A stretch of DNA of 64,000 nt from an uncultured Dorea sp. (GTDB lineage: Bacteria > Bacillota > Clostridia > Lachnospirales > Lachnospiraceae), in the NCBI GenBank assembly GCA_900543415.1, contig UQRE01000003.1, positions 1 to 64,000 of the forward strand, read 5' to 3'. Each line of letters starts with the position of its first letter. The stretch's first letter is position 1. Made by a program: the position numbers and the translations under genes. The notes below the pieces were generated by a model. The model made no database searches. It worked only from the letters and a program-made list of their open reading frames with translations, and was not told where the DNA came from. This document shows, piece after piece, positions 7,339-15,531 of the stretch.

Positions 7339-9279
7339 TTATTGTATTTTTCTATGTTCATTAAATGGTTTGAATTCTCTTCCGCTTCCCCTATAGAACC
7401 GGCTGAACATCTCATAATATTCAAGTCTCAATACCTGAATTCCGACAACCAGTCCTTCCAGCAGACATACGAAAATATTTCCTCCGATAACGCCTAACCA
7501 GTTCGGGCTTCCGGTTTCCGCTCCCGATAACATAAGCACTACTTCCATCATGGCAGCATGGCTCACTGCAAATGCGCCGATACGTACATAGGACAGTGTG
7601 TTTGAGAAATAACTGAGCAGCGTCTCGAACAGTTCAAAGAATCCCTGCACAAAGAACATTCCTTTTCCGCCTTCAATCTTTTTATGATTGTGCTTTACAA
7701 GATTGCCAAGAGGCTCTTTAAACACAAACATCAGGATTGGAATTCCAAGGAACAGCGCCATCATAATATTGCCCGGCACTTTATGCCCTGTCATATACAG
7801 TACAATTGTCACCACTAAGAATCCATAAAACACAAGTCCGGCAACTCCGTTGTGCGAGAACCATAATTCTTCTTTGTCCCCGGACTTTATGGAATTGATG
7901 ATCTGGAAGATCATCACGAGAATATTCAGTCCCATACCAAAAGCAACCGCCACAATAAATACTGTGTTGAGCTGACCGATAAACGGAAGATTTGTCATAG
8001 CTTCCGCAGGCCGCAGCCAGATAGGCTCTATGATATCTTCAAATCCGAATATACTTCCGAACATAAATCCGAAAAACATAGAAAAAAGTCCAGCCACAGA
8101 TACGATTCCTGCAAGGTTCATTTTCTTCGTCAGATACAGGATCCCGCCGATTACGAACAGACAGAACCCCTGCCCCACATCGCCAAACATGGCGCCGAAG
8201 ATAAAGGTATAAGTAAGCGCCACAAAAATGGTCGGGTCCATCTCATTCGCCGAAGGAAGTCCATACATTCTGATAAACATTTCAAATGGTTTGAAAAACT
8301 TCGGATTTTTGAGCTTGGTCGGGGGATCACCGAAATATTTCTCCCTGTCTTCCTCAACAACAATAAAGATGCGGTCATCGTTCTTCGTCTCTTCGAGGAA
8401 CTTCTTCACATCATCTTCACCCATCCATCCGCACAAAATGTAATAGTCTTCTCTGGTATCAGCTTCCTCAATTCTTGCCGCCATCTTTCTTACGTCAAAA
8501 ATGTTAGAAAGCTCTTCCAGCCGCTTCTGTGCGCCTAAGATTTTCGCTGCGTAGCGATTCATAAGCTGGTCCACTTCTTGTTCCAGACCTTCAATCTCTT
8601 TGTGTGTACTTTCCATCTGATTTTTCAGATCTTCACAAGCCTGTGCCGGAGTTCCGACCGCCTCCGTCGGGAGATTGATCCTCTCAAAATGAAGCGAGTT
8701 AAATACAGAATCTACTTTACTTGCTTCCGCATTAGAAACAAAATAGCTTCCATATACATAATTTTCATTTCTTATACCTTCAATAAAGACCGCATTCAAA
8801 TCTTCAAACAGGTATTTTTCTAATCGGCGGTAATAATCTACTGCAACCCGCCCAAAACGTACTTTCATGTAACGATAATGCGTTACTTTGTTCAAATCTA
8901 CCTCTAACGGGCAAAATGGTTCCAACACATTGAGTCGATTCTTTAAGTCTTCTTCTTTTTTCTTAAGAAGCTCCTTCTTGTCCTGCAGGTTTAAATATTC
9001 ATGATTGATCTCTCGAATCATGTCCATCATCTCAGTTTCCGTCATTACGGAATCCGCATGAACCTTCTCGTTCTTAATAAGAGCTGCGAACTGCTCTGCC
9101 TTGGCGAGAGGCTCCCGATACGGGTTCACCTCCACGAAAGGCTGTAAGTTATCTGTCGTCTTCAACTCTGCCACCGCATTTTCAAGCTGCATCTCATATT
9201 TTGACAGATACTTATCGCAGACACGGTCGATATCAACCTTCGGTCCGCTGATGCTCAAAAATTTCATCTTTACAATCAT
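7339..9279 (-). CDS. atpI: V-type ATP synthase subunit I
   Basis: Subunit I (646 residues) is the stator a-subunit analogue that passes ions to the K ring. The N-terminal 330 residues are soluble and coiled-coil rich; the C-terminal half has about seven membrane helices, ending with the conserved NTLSYVRIGAFAVSHAAM region that contains the essential arginine. I start it at the ATG at 9279, whose A is the last base of the stop codon of subunit C and which has GGAGG nine bases upstream; the longest frame adds 20 residues that only read through subunit C. Confidence 0.95.
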   Translation of the reverse strand: MIVKMKFLSISGPKVDIDRVCDKYLSKYEMQLENAVAELKTTDNLQPFVEVNPYREPLAKAEQFAALIKNEKVHADSVMTETEMMDMIREINHEYLNLQDKKELLKKKEEDLKNRLNVLEPFCPLEVDLNKVTHYRYMKVRFGRVAVDYYRRLEKYLFEDLNAVFIEGIRNENYVYGSYFVSNAEASKVDSVFNSLHFERINLPTEAVGTPAQACEDLKNQMESTHKEIEGLEQEVDQLMNRYAAKILGAQKRLEELSNIFDVRKMAARIEEADTREDYYILCGWMGEDDVKKFLEETKNDDRIFIVVEEDREKYFGDPPTKLKNPKFFKPFEMFIRMYGLPSANEMDPTIFVALTYTFIFGAMFGDVGQGFCLFVIGGILYLTKKMNLAGIVSVAGLFSMFFGFMFGSIFGFEDIIEPIWLRPAEAMTNLPFIGQLNTVFIVAVAFGMGLNILVMIFQIINSIKSGDKEELWFSHNGVAGLVFYGFLVVTIVLYMTGHKVPGNIMMALFLGIPILMFVFKEPLGNLVKHNHKKIEGGKGMFFVQGFFELFETLLSYFSNTLSYVRIGAFAVSHAAMMEVVLMLSGAETGSPNWLGVIGGNIFVCLLEGLVVGIQVLRLEYYEMFSRFYRGSGREFKPFNEHRKIQ

Positions 9280-10322
9280 TACCCTATACCTCCCAAGTAT
9301 CCTAGCGTTTCTCTTGAAGTCAGACCATAGCGGATACACTCAAGAGCTGTTGTCAGCTTATAGATCTCTTCTTCTTTTAAAAACAGATAAGTGCTGATCG
9401 TTGCTATGGAATATGGATTCCGGCGCCTGTCTCTAAGATACAGATCTCTGAGACAATCTTTGTAAAATTGCTCCAGTGTCTTGGCACCGGTATAACGATA
9501 TCTCTTTTCGTAATAAGATTCCTGAAGCTTCGCTTCAAATTGTTCCACACTGGGCGCCTCCACAAGCGCTTTGAACTCTTCAATATTCAGTCGATAATGA
9601 ACCGGTATCGTCAGAGAATAGATATCCGGCGGAAGAAGCCCATAATATTTCTTTGCTCTGTAAATCCACTGAATATTCAGAAGATCAATCTTCGTTCCAT
9701 AATCACGTTTAAAGATTTCCAGCTCCTGCTTCTTCAGATTTCTCCTCTGTTTGCTCCACAGCGCCTGAAAATAATACAGATCCAACGCCAGGTCATAATC
9801 AAACAGGGATGCATTCCCCGATTCCTTCAACTTATTAAGCGGTTCATAATACTCTGTATCCTTCAAATTATCCACCAGCTCCTCCACCGTTGTGGATGTG
9901 ATCAGCTTATCAATGGACAACTGCGAATACCTGTCAAAAAATTCCTTTTTATAATCAAGGTCAAATGGCCTGTCATAGTGATTAAACACGATTCTCAGGC
10001 AGTAATTAATAAGATCCACCTCATAGCGTTTCCAATAGATTTTCAGGAATTTCTTCTGTTCCATGCCCGCAAACCGGAACATTTTTGCCCAATCATCGTA
10101 TAGTGATTGATACAGTACTTTCTCCACATGGCTTCGGTGATAAAGAGATGAATCCAGCCGGTTCATATATTCTGCATAGGCCGGTTTCCCTTTTAGATAT
10201 TCAATAGCCTGGGGCACATTGGGAAGAGCTGCGATATTTTTATAATCCTGATCTGTCAAAAGCTTCGCCTGCATCGCGCGGACCTTTGTGACAATCCCAC
10301 TGTAAGTCATAACATTTCCCAT
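9279..10322 (-). CDS. atpC: V-type ATP synthase subunit C
   Basis: Subunit C/d (347 residues) is an all-helical funnel that couples the central shaft to the K ring. The opening YSGIVTKVRAMQAKLLTDQDY and the repeated short helices agree with the family, as does length. ATG has GAGG nine bases upstream. Its TAA shares one base with the subunit I start, a tight arrangement that usually means coupled translation. Confidence 0.92.
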   Translation of the reverse strand: MGNVMTYSGIVTKVRAMQAKLLTDQDYKNIAALPNVPQAIEYLKGKPAYAEYMNRLDSSLYHRSHVEKVLYQSLYDDWAKMFRFAGMEQKKFLKIYWKRYEVDLINYCLRIVFNHYDRPFDLDYKKEFFDRYSQLSIDKLITSTTVEELVDNLKDTEYYEPLNKLKESGNASLFDYDLALDLYYFQALWSKQRRNLKKQELEIFKRDYGTKIDLLNIQWIYRAKKYYGLLPPDIYSLTIPVHYRLNIEEFKALVEAPSVEQFEAKLQESYYEKRYRYTGAKTLEQFYKDCLRDLYLRDRRRNPYSIATISTYLFLKEEEIYKLTTALECIRYGLTSRETLGYLGGIG

Positions 10323-10326
10323 GTCT

Positions 10327-10638
10327 TTACACCTCTACAATACGTCTTACGATCTCCTTCGCATATAGCTCGTGATTTCCATCATATTCTTTTTGCAGAT
10401 GTTCCAGCATAAAACTGTTCTTTTCTCTTTGTTCTGCCATTACCTGTTCCATTCTCTCATCTGCTTCTTTTTTAATGGCTACAAGCTTCTTCTGAGTCTC
10501 AGCTTCCAGTTCTTCATCAAATTGATCTCTCTCTGCCTGTATACGCTTCTCAATTTTGTGCTTTTCTTCTTCAGCATGATCAACAATTGCTTCTGCTGTA
10601 GTTTCGATTTCTGCCAGTTGTTCAATTACAGAATCCAT
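10327..10638 (-). CDS. V-type ATP synthase subunit G/H (peripheral stalk)
   Basis: About 103 residues forming one continuous, highly charged coiled coil (E, K, Q, R rich) with no other domain, as expected for the stalk partner of subunit E. The ATG at 10638 (MDSVIEQLAEIET) is preferred because GGAGGTGG lies just upstream; a frame from a TTG at 10674 is longer but reads through that ribosome site. First gene of the operon and four bases from subunit C. The assignment depends on position and composition as this family is poorly conserved. Confidence 0.82.
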   Translation of the reverse strand: MDSVIEQLAEIETTAEAIVDHAEEEKHKIEKRIQAERDQFDEELEAETQKKLVAIKKEADERMEQVMAEQREKNSFMLEHLQKEYDGNHELYAKEIVRRIVEV

Positions 10639-10798
10639 ATCTTCTACCACCTCCGCTTGTCGTTTTTTTAACAAAAAAATCCATTTTTTATATCATACAC
10701 CTATTCCCGAAAAATACCATGGTAAAACTGTATAAATTTATATCATTTCTTTATGATTTTTATACATTTTTTACACATACTGGACACTATTTTTAAAT

Positions 10799-10827
10799 TT
10801 GACTTTTTATTATCCGGAAGTTAAACT
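10799..10827 (+). promoter_or_regulatory. Promoter of trmB
   Basis: TTGACT (10799-10804), 17-base spacer, TAAACT (10822-10827). Transcription would start near 10834, giving a leader of about 65 bases. The divergent V-ATPase operon starts 160 bases to the left; I could not find an equally clear promoter for it in the AT-rich 10640-10800 interval. Confidence 0.6.
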
Positions 10828-10842
10828 AGAAAAGGCATAAAA

Positions 10843-10880
10843 CTTGTAGCTTTACCCCGTGCAAAGGCACGAAAAACAAG
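10843..10880 (+). promoter_or_regulatory. Nested hairpin in the trmB leader
   Basis: CTTGT (10843-10847) pairs with ACAAG (10876-10880) and encloses a second stem CGTGC-AAAG-GCACG (10858-10871). No T-run follows, so it is not a terminator. It resembles a small leader element, but I do not recognise a riboswitch class. Confidence 0.35.
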
Positions 10881-10899
10881 CAAAAGGAAGGTATCAATT

Positions 10900-11544
10900 A
10901 TGAGATTAAGAAATATCCCCCGTGCAGACAGTGTTCTTGCCGGATCTGACATGGTCATTAAGACTGAAACAGACTATAAAGGAAACTGGAAAGAGGCAAT
11001 TTTTCATAACAGCAATCCGATCCACATAGAAGTAGGTATGGGAAAGGGACAGTTCATCCTCGCACTTGCCAGACTCAATCCAGACATTAACTATATTGGT
11101 ATTGAGCGCTATTCCAGCGTCCTTCTGCGCGCCGTAGAAAAACTGGAAGAAGAGGTGTCGAATTTACGGTTTATCTGTATGGACGCTGCCACCTTACCGG
11201 AAGTATTTGACAAAAATGAAATTTCCAGAATCTATCTGAATTTTTCCGATCCGTGGCCAAAGGCAAGACACGCCAGAAGAAGACTTACTTCCACTGAATA
11301 CTTCAAACGCTACGATCAAATTCTGATTCCGGACGGACAGGTTGAATTCAAAACCGATAACCGGGCACTTTTCGATTTCTCCGTGGAAGAACTGGAGACT
11401 TCTGACATCTGGAATATGACCGCCTGTACATATGATCTTCACAACGATGCTACCATGAACAGCGGTAATATCATGACCGAATATGAGGAAAAATTTTCTT
11501 CTATGAATCATCCGATCTGTAAACTGATTGCCAGAAGGAAATAG
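10900..11544 (+). CDS. trmB: tRNA (guanine-N7-)-methyltransferase TrmB
   Basis: Makes m7G at position 46 of many tRNAs using S-adenosylmethionine. The 214-residue protein shows the SAM-binding EVGMGKGQFI, the acidic GIERY after strand 2, CMDAATL, and the family catalytic block LNFSDPWPKARHARRRLT. A late TEYEEKF, typical of the C-terminus, is present. AAAGGAAGG precedes the ATG. Alone under its own promoter; the downstream thioredoxin gene may be co-transcribed. Confidence 0.95.
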   Translation: MRLRNIPRADSVLAGSDMVIKTETDYKGNWKEAIFHNSNPIHIEVGMGKGQFILALARLNPDINYIGIERYSSVLLRAVEKLEEEVSNLRFICMDAATLPEVFDKNEISRIYLNFSDPWPKARHARRRLTSTEYFKRYDQILIPDGQVEFKTDNRALFDFSVEELETSDIWNMTACTYDLHNDATMNSGNIMTEYEEKFSSMNHPICKLIARRK

Positions 11545-11596
11545 CAGCCCCTCTCCTGCATATAATATAGGGAAACTTTTGTTCCGGAGACTGCAT

Positions 11597-11761
11597 ATGC
11601 GAAATCAGAAAAAGAAATATCCAAAAAAACAGCTCTATCTACTATTTTATCGCAACAGACGATTGTTCCGCTTTCTCTCATGCACCTGCAAATCCATGAG
11701 AGAAGTCTGCTCAATCCTGAATTCTGATGCTAACTGCCGGACAAAGCAAAGGAGGCACTAA
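11597..11761 (+). CDS. Possible small basic protein
   Basis: A 54-codon frame between trmB and the thioredoxin gene, beginning at an ATG with CCGGAG seven bases upstream and ending three bases before the thioredoxin start. The peptide is strongly basic with four cysteines and no hydrophobic segment. It could be a coupling leader, a genuine small protein, or chance; I recognise no family. Confidence 0.25.
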   Translation: MRNQKKKYPKKQLYLLFYRNRRLFRFLSCTCKSMREVCSILNSDANCRTKQRRH

Positions 11762-11764
11762 CTT

Positions 11765-12088
11765 ATGCTGCATCTGACTGAAAGGGATTTTAAAGCAGAA
11801 GTCCTGGAAGCATCTCAGCCTACAGCCGTCATGTTTTATGCTCGCTGGTGCAGTAAATGTGCGATGATGCGCCCTTGTGCAGAAGAACTTGCCAAACGTT
11901 TTCAGGCACAGTATAAATTCTGTGAGGTTGAAATTGATGAATCAGAAATACTTGCGCAATCTTACGGAATCGATATCGTACCGGCTTTTCTGTTTTTCCA
12001 TAACGGACAGCTTCTTGCCGGCTTCTCCGGTCTGATCGACACAGATGTATTGGAGACGCGTCTCCATAAAATCTTTAGGAATTGTTAA
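11765..12088 (+). CDS. Thioredoxin-family protein with atypical WCSKC site
   Basis: A 107-residue cytoplasmic thioredoxin fold: the active-site motif is WCSKC (about residues 27-31) where classical thioredoxin has WCGPC, followed by the cis-proline strand IVPAFLFF and the GFSGLID end. AAAGGAGG is well placed. The Ser-Lys pair would be expected to alter redox potential, so a general thioredoxin role should not be assumed. No thioredoxin reductase is in the window. An extra cysteine lies three residues before the C-terminal end. Confidence 0.85.
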   Translation: MLHLTERDFKAEVLEASQPTAVMFYARWCSKCAMMRPCAEELAKRFQAQYKFCEVEIDESEILAQSYGIDIVPAFLFFHNGQLLAGFSGLIDTDVLETRLHKIFRNC

Positions 12089-12156
12089 GGTATATTTCAT
12101 TTGCAAATAAGCCGGTATATGGTATATTAGGATAGTATACAAGATAAAGGAGGAAT

Positions 12157-12168
12157 GGTGAAAACACC
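12157..12168 (+). promoter_or_regulatory. Hairpin between ribosome site and start codon
   Basis: The only good Shine-Dalgarno for the next gene, AGGAGG at 12148-12153, is 23 bases from its ATG at 12177. A GGTG-AAAA-CACC hairpin (12157-12168) sits in the spacer; when folded it would leave about 9-11 unpaired bases, a normal distance. Confidence 0.5.
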
Positions 12169-12176
12169 GATCGATT

Positions 12177-13373
12177 ATGAAAAAATTAAAAAAAATCATA
12201 CCATTTGTAGTAACTCTCTCTCTGTTCGCGTCCTGCCTGCCTATGGTTGCAAAAGCAGACAGCTCCAAAGTCGTAACTCTGGGTGCTAATCTTTCCGACG
12301 AGCAGAAAAACGATATGTACGAATACTTTGGAACAAGTGCAGATAAAGTAGAGACCATCGAAGTCACCAATGATGACGAAAGAAAATACATGGAAGGGAT
12401 CGCTACCGAGTCCCAGATTGGAACAAGAACTTACAGCTGCTCTTATGTAGAGCCGACAGAAAGCGGCGGTATTCAGGTGAAAACCGCTAACCTTACTTTC
12501 GTAACCAGCTCTATGATCGCAAGTACACTGACAACATCCGGCGTAGAGAACTGTAACGTTGTTGCCGCTTCTCCAATCGAAGTGTCCGGAACCGGAGCTC
12601 TTACCGGCATTATGATGGCTTACGAGACAGCCAGCGGCGAGACCCTTGATGAGGGACAAAAAGAGGCTGCCACCGAGGAGCTTGTAACTACCGGAGAACT
12701 GGCAGATGCTATCGGTCAGGAAGAAGCTACCGATTTAATGAACAATATCAAACAGGAAGTGATCGAAGAAGGAATCACTGACAAAGATGAGATCCAAGAT
12801 GTTGTTGAAGATAACGCAGACAACCTCAACATCACACTCACTCAAGAACAGCTTGACAAAATCGTAGCTCTCATGGAGAAAATCTCTCAGTATGATTATG
12901 ATGTCAAAGCTCTGAAAGATACCTTAGAGAATCTGGCAGGCAAGTCAGAAGGCTTCTTTGCTAAGATCTGGAACTCCATCAAAGGCTTTTTCGGAGGCGA
13001 CAAAGGTGATGGCGGTATCATTAACGATACAAAAGACGACATCCTCGGAAGTGACATTGTAACCGACAGCACACTGGATGATATCAAGGACAAAGTAGAA
13101 AATGCCGATACAGAAGGCTGGTGGGATAAAATCGTCAACTTCTTCAAGGGCTTATTCGGCGGTGACGACAAAGACTCGGAAGAGGCTGCCGAAGCACCGA
13201 ATGCCGATACTTCCGAAGGCGAAGATATCACAATCCCGGATAACTCTTCTGATGATACAAACGCAGACAGCGAAGGCAGCGCAGACAATGAAAGTACAGA
13301 CAACAACGCACAGGACAGCTCTTCTACTGAAGGAGATACCGGTGCAGCAGAAGGTACCGAAGGCGCTGAATAA
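12177..13373 (+). CDS. Secreted DUF1002 domain protein
   Basis: A 398-residue exported protein. It has a signal peptide (MKKLKK, hydrophobic core, likely cleavage after MVAKA at about residue 27), then a DUF1002 domain (about 30-230) including GTGALTGIMMAYE and repeated DEIQDVVEDNADN-like helices. The C-terminal third contains two amphipathic WNSIKGFFGG/WDKIVNFFKGLFGG segments and then a low-complexity Ser/Asp/Glu/Thr tail (about 335-398). The function of the family is unknown. The mature protein is very acidic. A terminator shared with glgB follows. Confidence 0.82.
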   Translation: MKKLKKIIPFVVTLSLFASCLPMVAKADSSKVVTLGANLSDEQKNDMYEYFGTSADKVETIEVTNDDERKYMEGIATESQIGTRTYSCSYVEPTESGGIQVKTANLTFVTSSMIASTLTTSGVENCNVVAASPIEVSGTGALTGIMMAYETASGETLDEGQKEAATEELVTTGELADAIGQEEATDLMNNIKQEVIEEGITDKDEIQDVVEDNADNLNITLTQEQLDKIVALMEKISQYDYDVKALKDTLENLAGKSEGFFAKIWNSIKGFFGGDKGDGGIINDTKDDILGSDIVTDSTLDDIKDKVENADTEGWWDKIVNFFKGLFGGDDKDSEEAAEAPNADTSEGEDITIPDNSSDDTNADSEGSADNESTDNNAQDSSSTEGDTGAAEGTEGAE

Positions 13374-13406
13374 ACGCAGCATAACAATCAAAATAAATGA
13401 ACACAC

Positions 13407-13446
13407 AAAAAGAATCCCCTGAAAAATCAGAGGATTCTTTTTCACT
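13407..13446. terminator. Bidirectional terminator
   Basis: AGAATCC-c-CTGA / TCAG-a-GGATTCT with A-run before and T-run after, between the convergent DUF1002 gene (+) and glgB (-). Confidence 0.85.
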
Positions 13447-13453
13447 TTCAATT

Positions 13454-15364
13454 TTAAAATTCAAATACCGCAACGCCGTACGGTTTCAAGCTATATGCAA
13501 AGGAATATGGTCTTCCGTCGCACTCCTTCTTCTCCGCCTTATATACAAGCGGTCTTTCTTCTCCTGTTCCGCCGTATTTTTCTTCATCACTATTTAGAAC
13601 AAGCTTGTACTGCTTTCTTCTTGGCACTCCAACACGATAATCTTCTCTCTCCATCGGAGTGAAATTGCATACGAACAACAGATTCTTCTTATTATCCTTC
13701 GAATGTCTCACGAAGCTGAATATGCTTCTGTAAGCGTCATCTGCATTGATCCATTCAAAGCCTTCCCACGAATGATCCAGTTCATACATTGCCCTATTCT
13801 TCTTATACAAATGCAACAAATCTCTCACCCAGTTTTGAATTGCCTGATGCTCTCTCTCTGCAAGCAGATACCAGTCAAGTTCCCGTTCCTCACTCCACTC
13901 ACGAAGCTGTGCAAATTCCTGTCCCATAAAGAGCAGTTTCTTACCGGCATGTCCCATCATAAATGCATATCCGACTTTCAGGTTGGCATACTTATCAAAG
14001 CCCAACCCCGGCATCTTATTGAGCATCGAACATTTCAGGTGAACAACCTCATCATGGGAGAGAACTAAAATATAATTCTCGCTGTAAGCATAGCTCATTG
14101 CAAATGTCATCAGATTATGATTATCTTTCCTGAAATATGGGTCAAGCTTCATATACTCTGTAAAATCGTGCATCCATCCCATATTCCACTTCAAACTGAA
14201 GCCCAGTCCATCATCCTCTACCGGACCTGTCACTTTCGGCCATGCGGTCGATTCTTCTGCAATCATAAGCGCTCCCGGATTTCTGCCGAGAACAACAGAA
14301 TTCAGATGCTTGAAGAAGTCAATCGCTTCCAGATTCTTATTTTCACCATATTTATTAGCAATCCACTGTCCGTCCTGCTTTCCGTAGTCAAGATAGAGCA
14401 TGGATGCCACAGCATCCACACGCAGACCGTCAATATGAAAGTATTCTACCCAGAATAATGCGTTGGAAATGAGAAAATTGCGAACCTCATTCTTTCCGTA
14501 GTCAAAAATCTTTGTTCCCCAGTCCGGATGCTCACCCTTCTTTGGATCTGCATATTCGAATGTCGGCGTTCCATCAAAGTCAGCAAGTCCATGTGCATCT
14601 CTTGGGAAATGAGCCGGTACCCAGTCAAGGATGACACCGATCTTATTCTGGTGAAGATAATTGATCATCCACGCAAAGTCTTCCGGTGTTCCGTATCTGG
14701 ATGTCGGAGCATAATATCCGGTCACCTGATATCCCCACGAACCGTCAAACGGATGCTCTGCTACACCGATCAACTCAATATGTGTATAACCCATATCCTT
14801 GACATATGCCGCAATCTCCTTACCAAATTCACGATAGCTGTAGAAGCCTTCATCCTCTCGTCCCGGATGGCGCTTCCACGAGCCGATATGTACCTCATAG
14901 ATTGACATAGGTTCTCCTTCATTCTTCCATGTCTTTCTTGCTTGCATCCACTTATCATCCGTCCACTTCAAATGACTGATATCCACAACTTTGGATGCCG
15001 TTCCCGGACGAAGCTCTGCATAATTCGCAAAAGGATCTGCCTTAAAAATATATTCATGCTGATATGTTTCAATACAATATTTGTATAGCGTCCCCTCTTT
15101 TACCTTCGGCACAAAGCAAGTATAAATTCCCAAAGGCTCCTCTCTCATCATAGGATTTGCCTCTACATCCCAGTCATTAAACTCTCCGACTACGGAAACA
15201 GATTCTGCATGCGGCGCCCATACTGCAAAGTATACCCCTTCCTGTTTCCCATTCTTCACACGGTGAGAACCTAATTTTTTATATATTTCATAATGGTTTC
15301 CCTGCCCAAATAGATACTGATCAAGTTCTCCAATCTCATATGGTTTCTTTTTCTTAGCTGCCAT
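13454..15364 (-). CDS. glgB: 1,4-alpha-glucan branching enzyme GlgB
   Basis: Introduces alpha-1,6 branches into glycogen. The 636-residue protein has an N-terminal CBM48 beta domain (about 30-115, with FAVWAPHAESVSVVGEFNDW), a GH13 barrel with nucleophile D317 (GLRVDAVAS) and acid/base E370 (MIAEESTAWP), the LSHDEVVH motif, and a C-terminal beta domain. The ATG at 15364 (MAAKKKK) has GAGGG eight bases upstream and is preferred over a start nine codons earlier. It is monocistronic here, separate from glgC/glgD at 54.8-57.2 kb. Confidence 0.95.
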   Translation of the reverse strand: MAAKKKKPYEIGELDQYLFGQGNHYEIYKKLGSHRVKNGKQEGVYFAVWAPHAESVSVVGEFNDWDVEANPMMREEPLGIYTCFVPKVKEGTLYKYCIETYQHEYIFKADPFANYAELRPGTASKVVDISHLKWTDDKWMQARKTWKNEGEPMSIYEVHIGSWKRHPGREDEGFYSYREFGKEIAAYVKDMGYTHIELIGVAEHPFDGSWGYQVTGYYAPTSRYGTPEDFAWMINYLHQNKIGVILDWVPAHFPRDAHGLADFDGTPTFEYADPKKGEHPDWGTKIFDYGKNEVRNFLISNALFWVEYFHIDGLRVDAVASMLYLDYGKQDGQWIANKYGENKNLEAIDFFKHLNSVVLGRNPGALMIAEESTAWPKVTGPVEDDGLGFSLKWNMGWMHDFTEYMKLDPYFRKDNHNLMTFAMSYAYSENYILVLSHDEVVHLKCSMLNKMPGLGFDKYANLKVGYAFMMGHAGKKLLFMGQEFAQLREWSEERELDWYLLAEREHQAIQNWVRDLLHLYKKNRAMYELDHSWEGFEWINADDAYRSIFSFVRHSKDNKKNLLFVCNFTPMEREDYRVGVPRRKQYKLVLNSDEEKYGGTGEERPLVYKAEKKECDGRPYSFAYSLKPYGVAVFEF

Positions 15365-15473
15365 AGATTCATCCCTCACATTCCGAAGCAATTATAGTAA
15401 TATTATACTTTAGGATAAACTAAAATTCAAGCATACCTGTACAATCTGACCAATCCTTTCACTGAAATTAATG

Positions 15474-15514
15474 AAAAAAGTGTCGGTTTTCTACGATAAC
15501 CGACACTTTTTATA
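15474..15514 (-). terminator. Terminator of the acidic AAA-like gene
   Basis: AAAAAGTGTCGGTT pairs with AACCGACACTTTTT around a short loop. It lies 20 bases past the stop of the gene at 15532-18558 and upstream of glgB. The arms are symmetrical, so it could act in either direction. Confidence 0.85.
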
Positions 15515-15531
15515 AGAATGTCCATTTGAAA

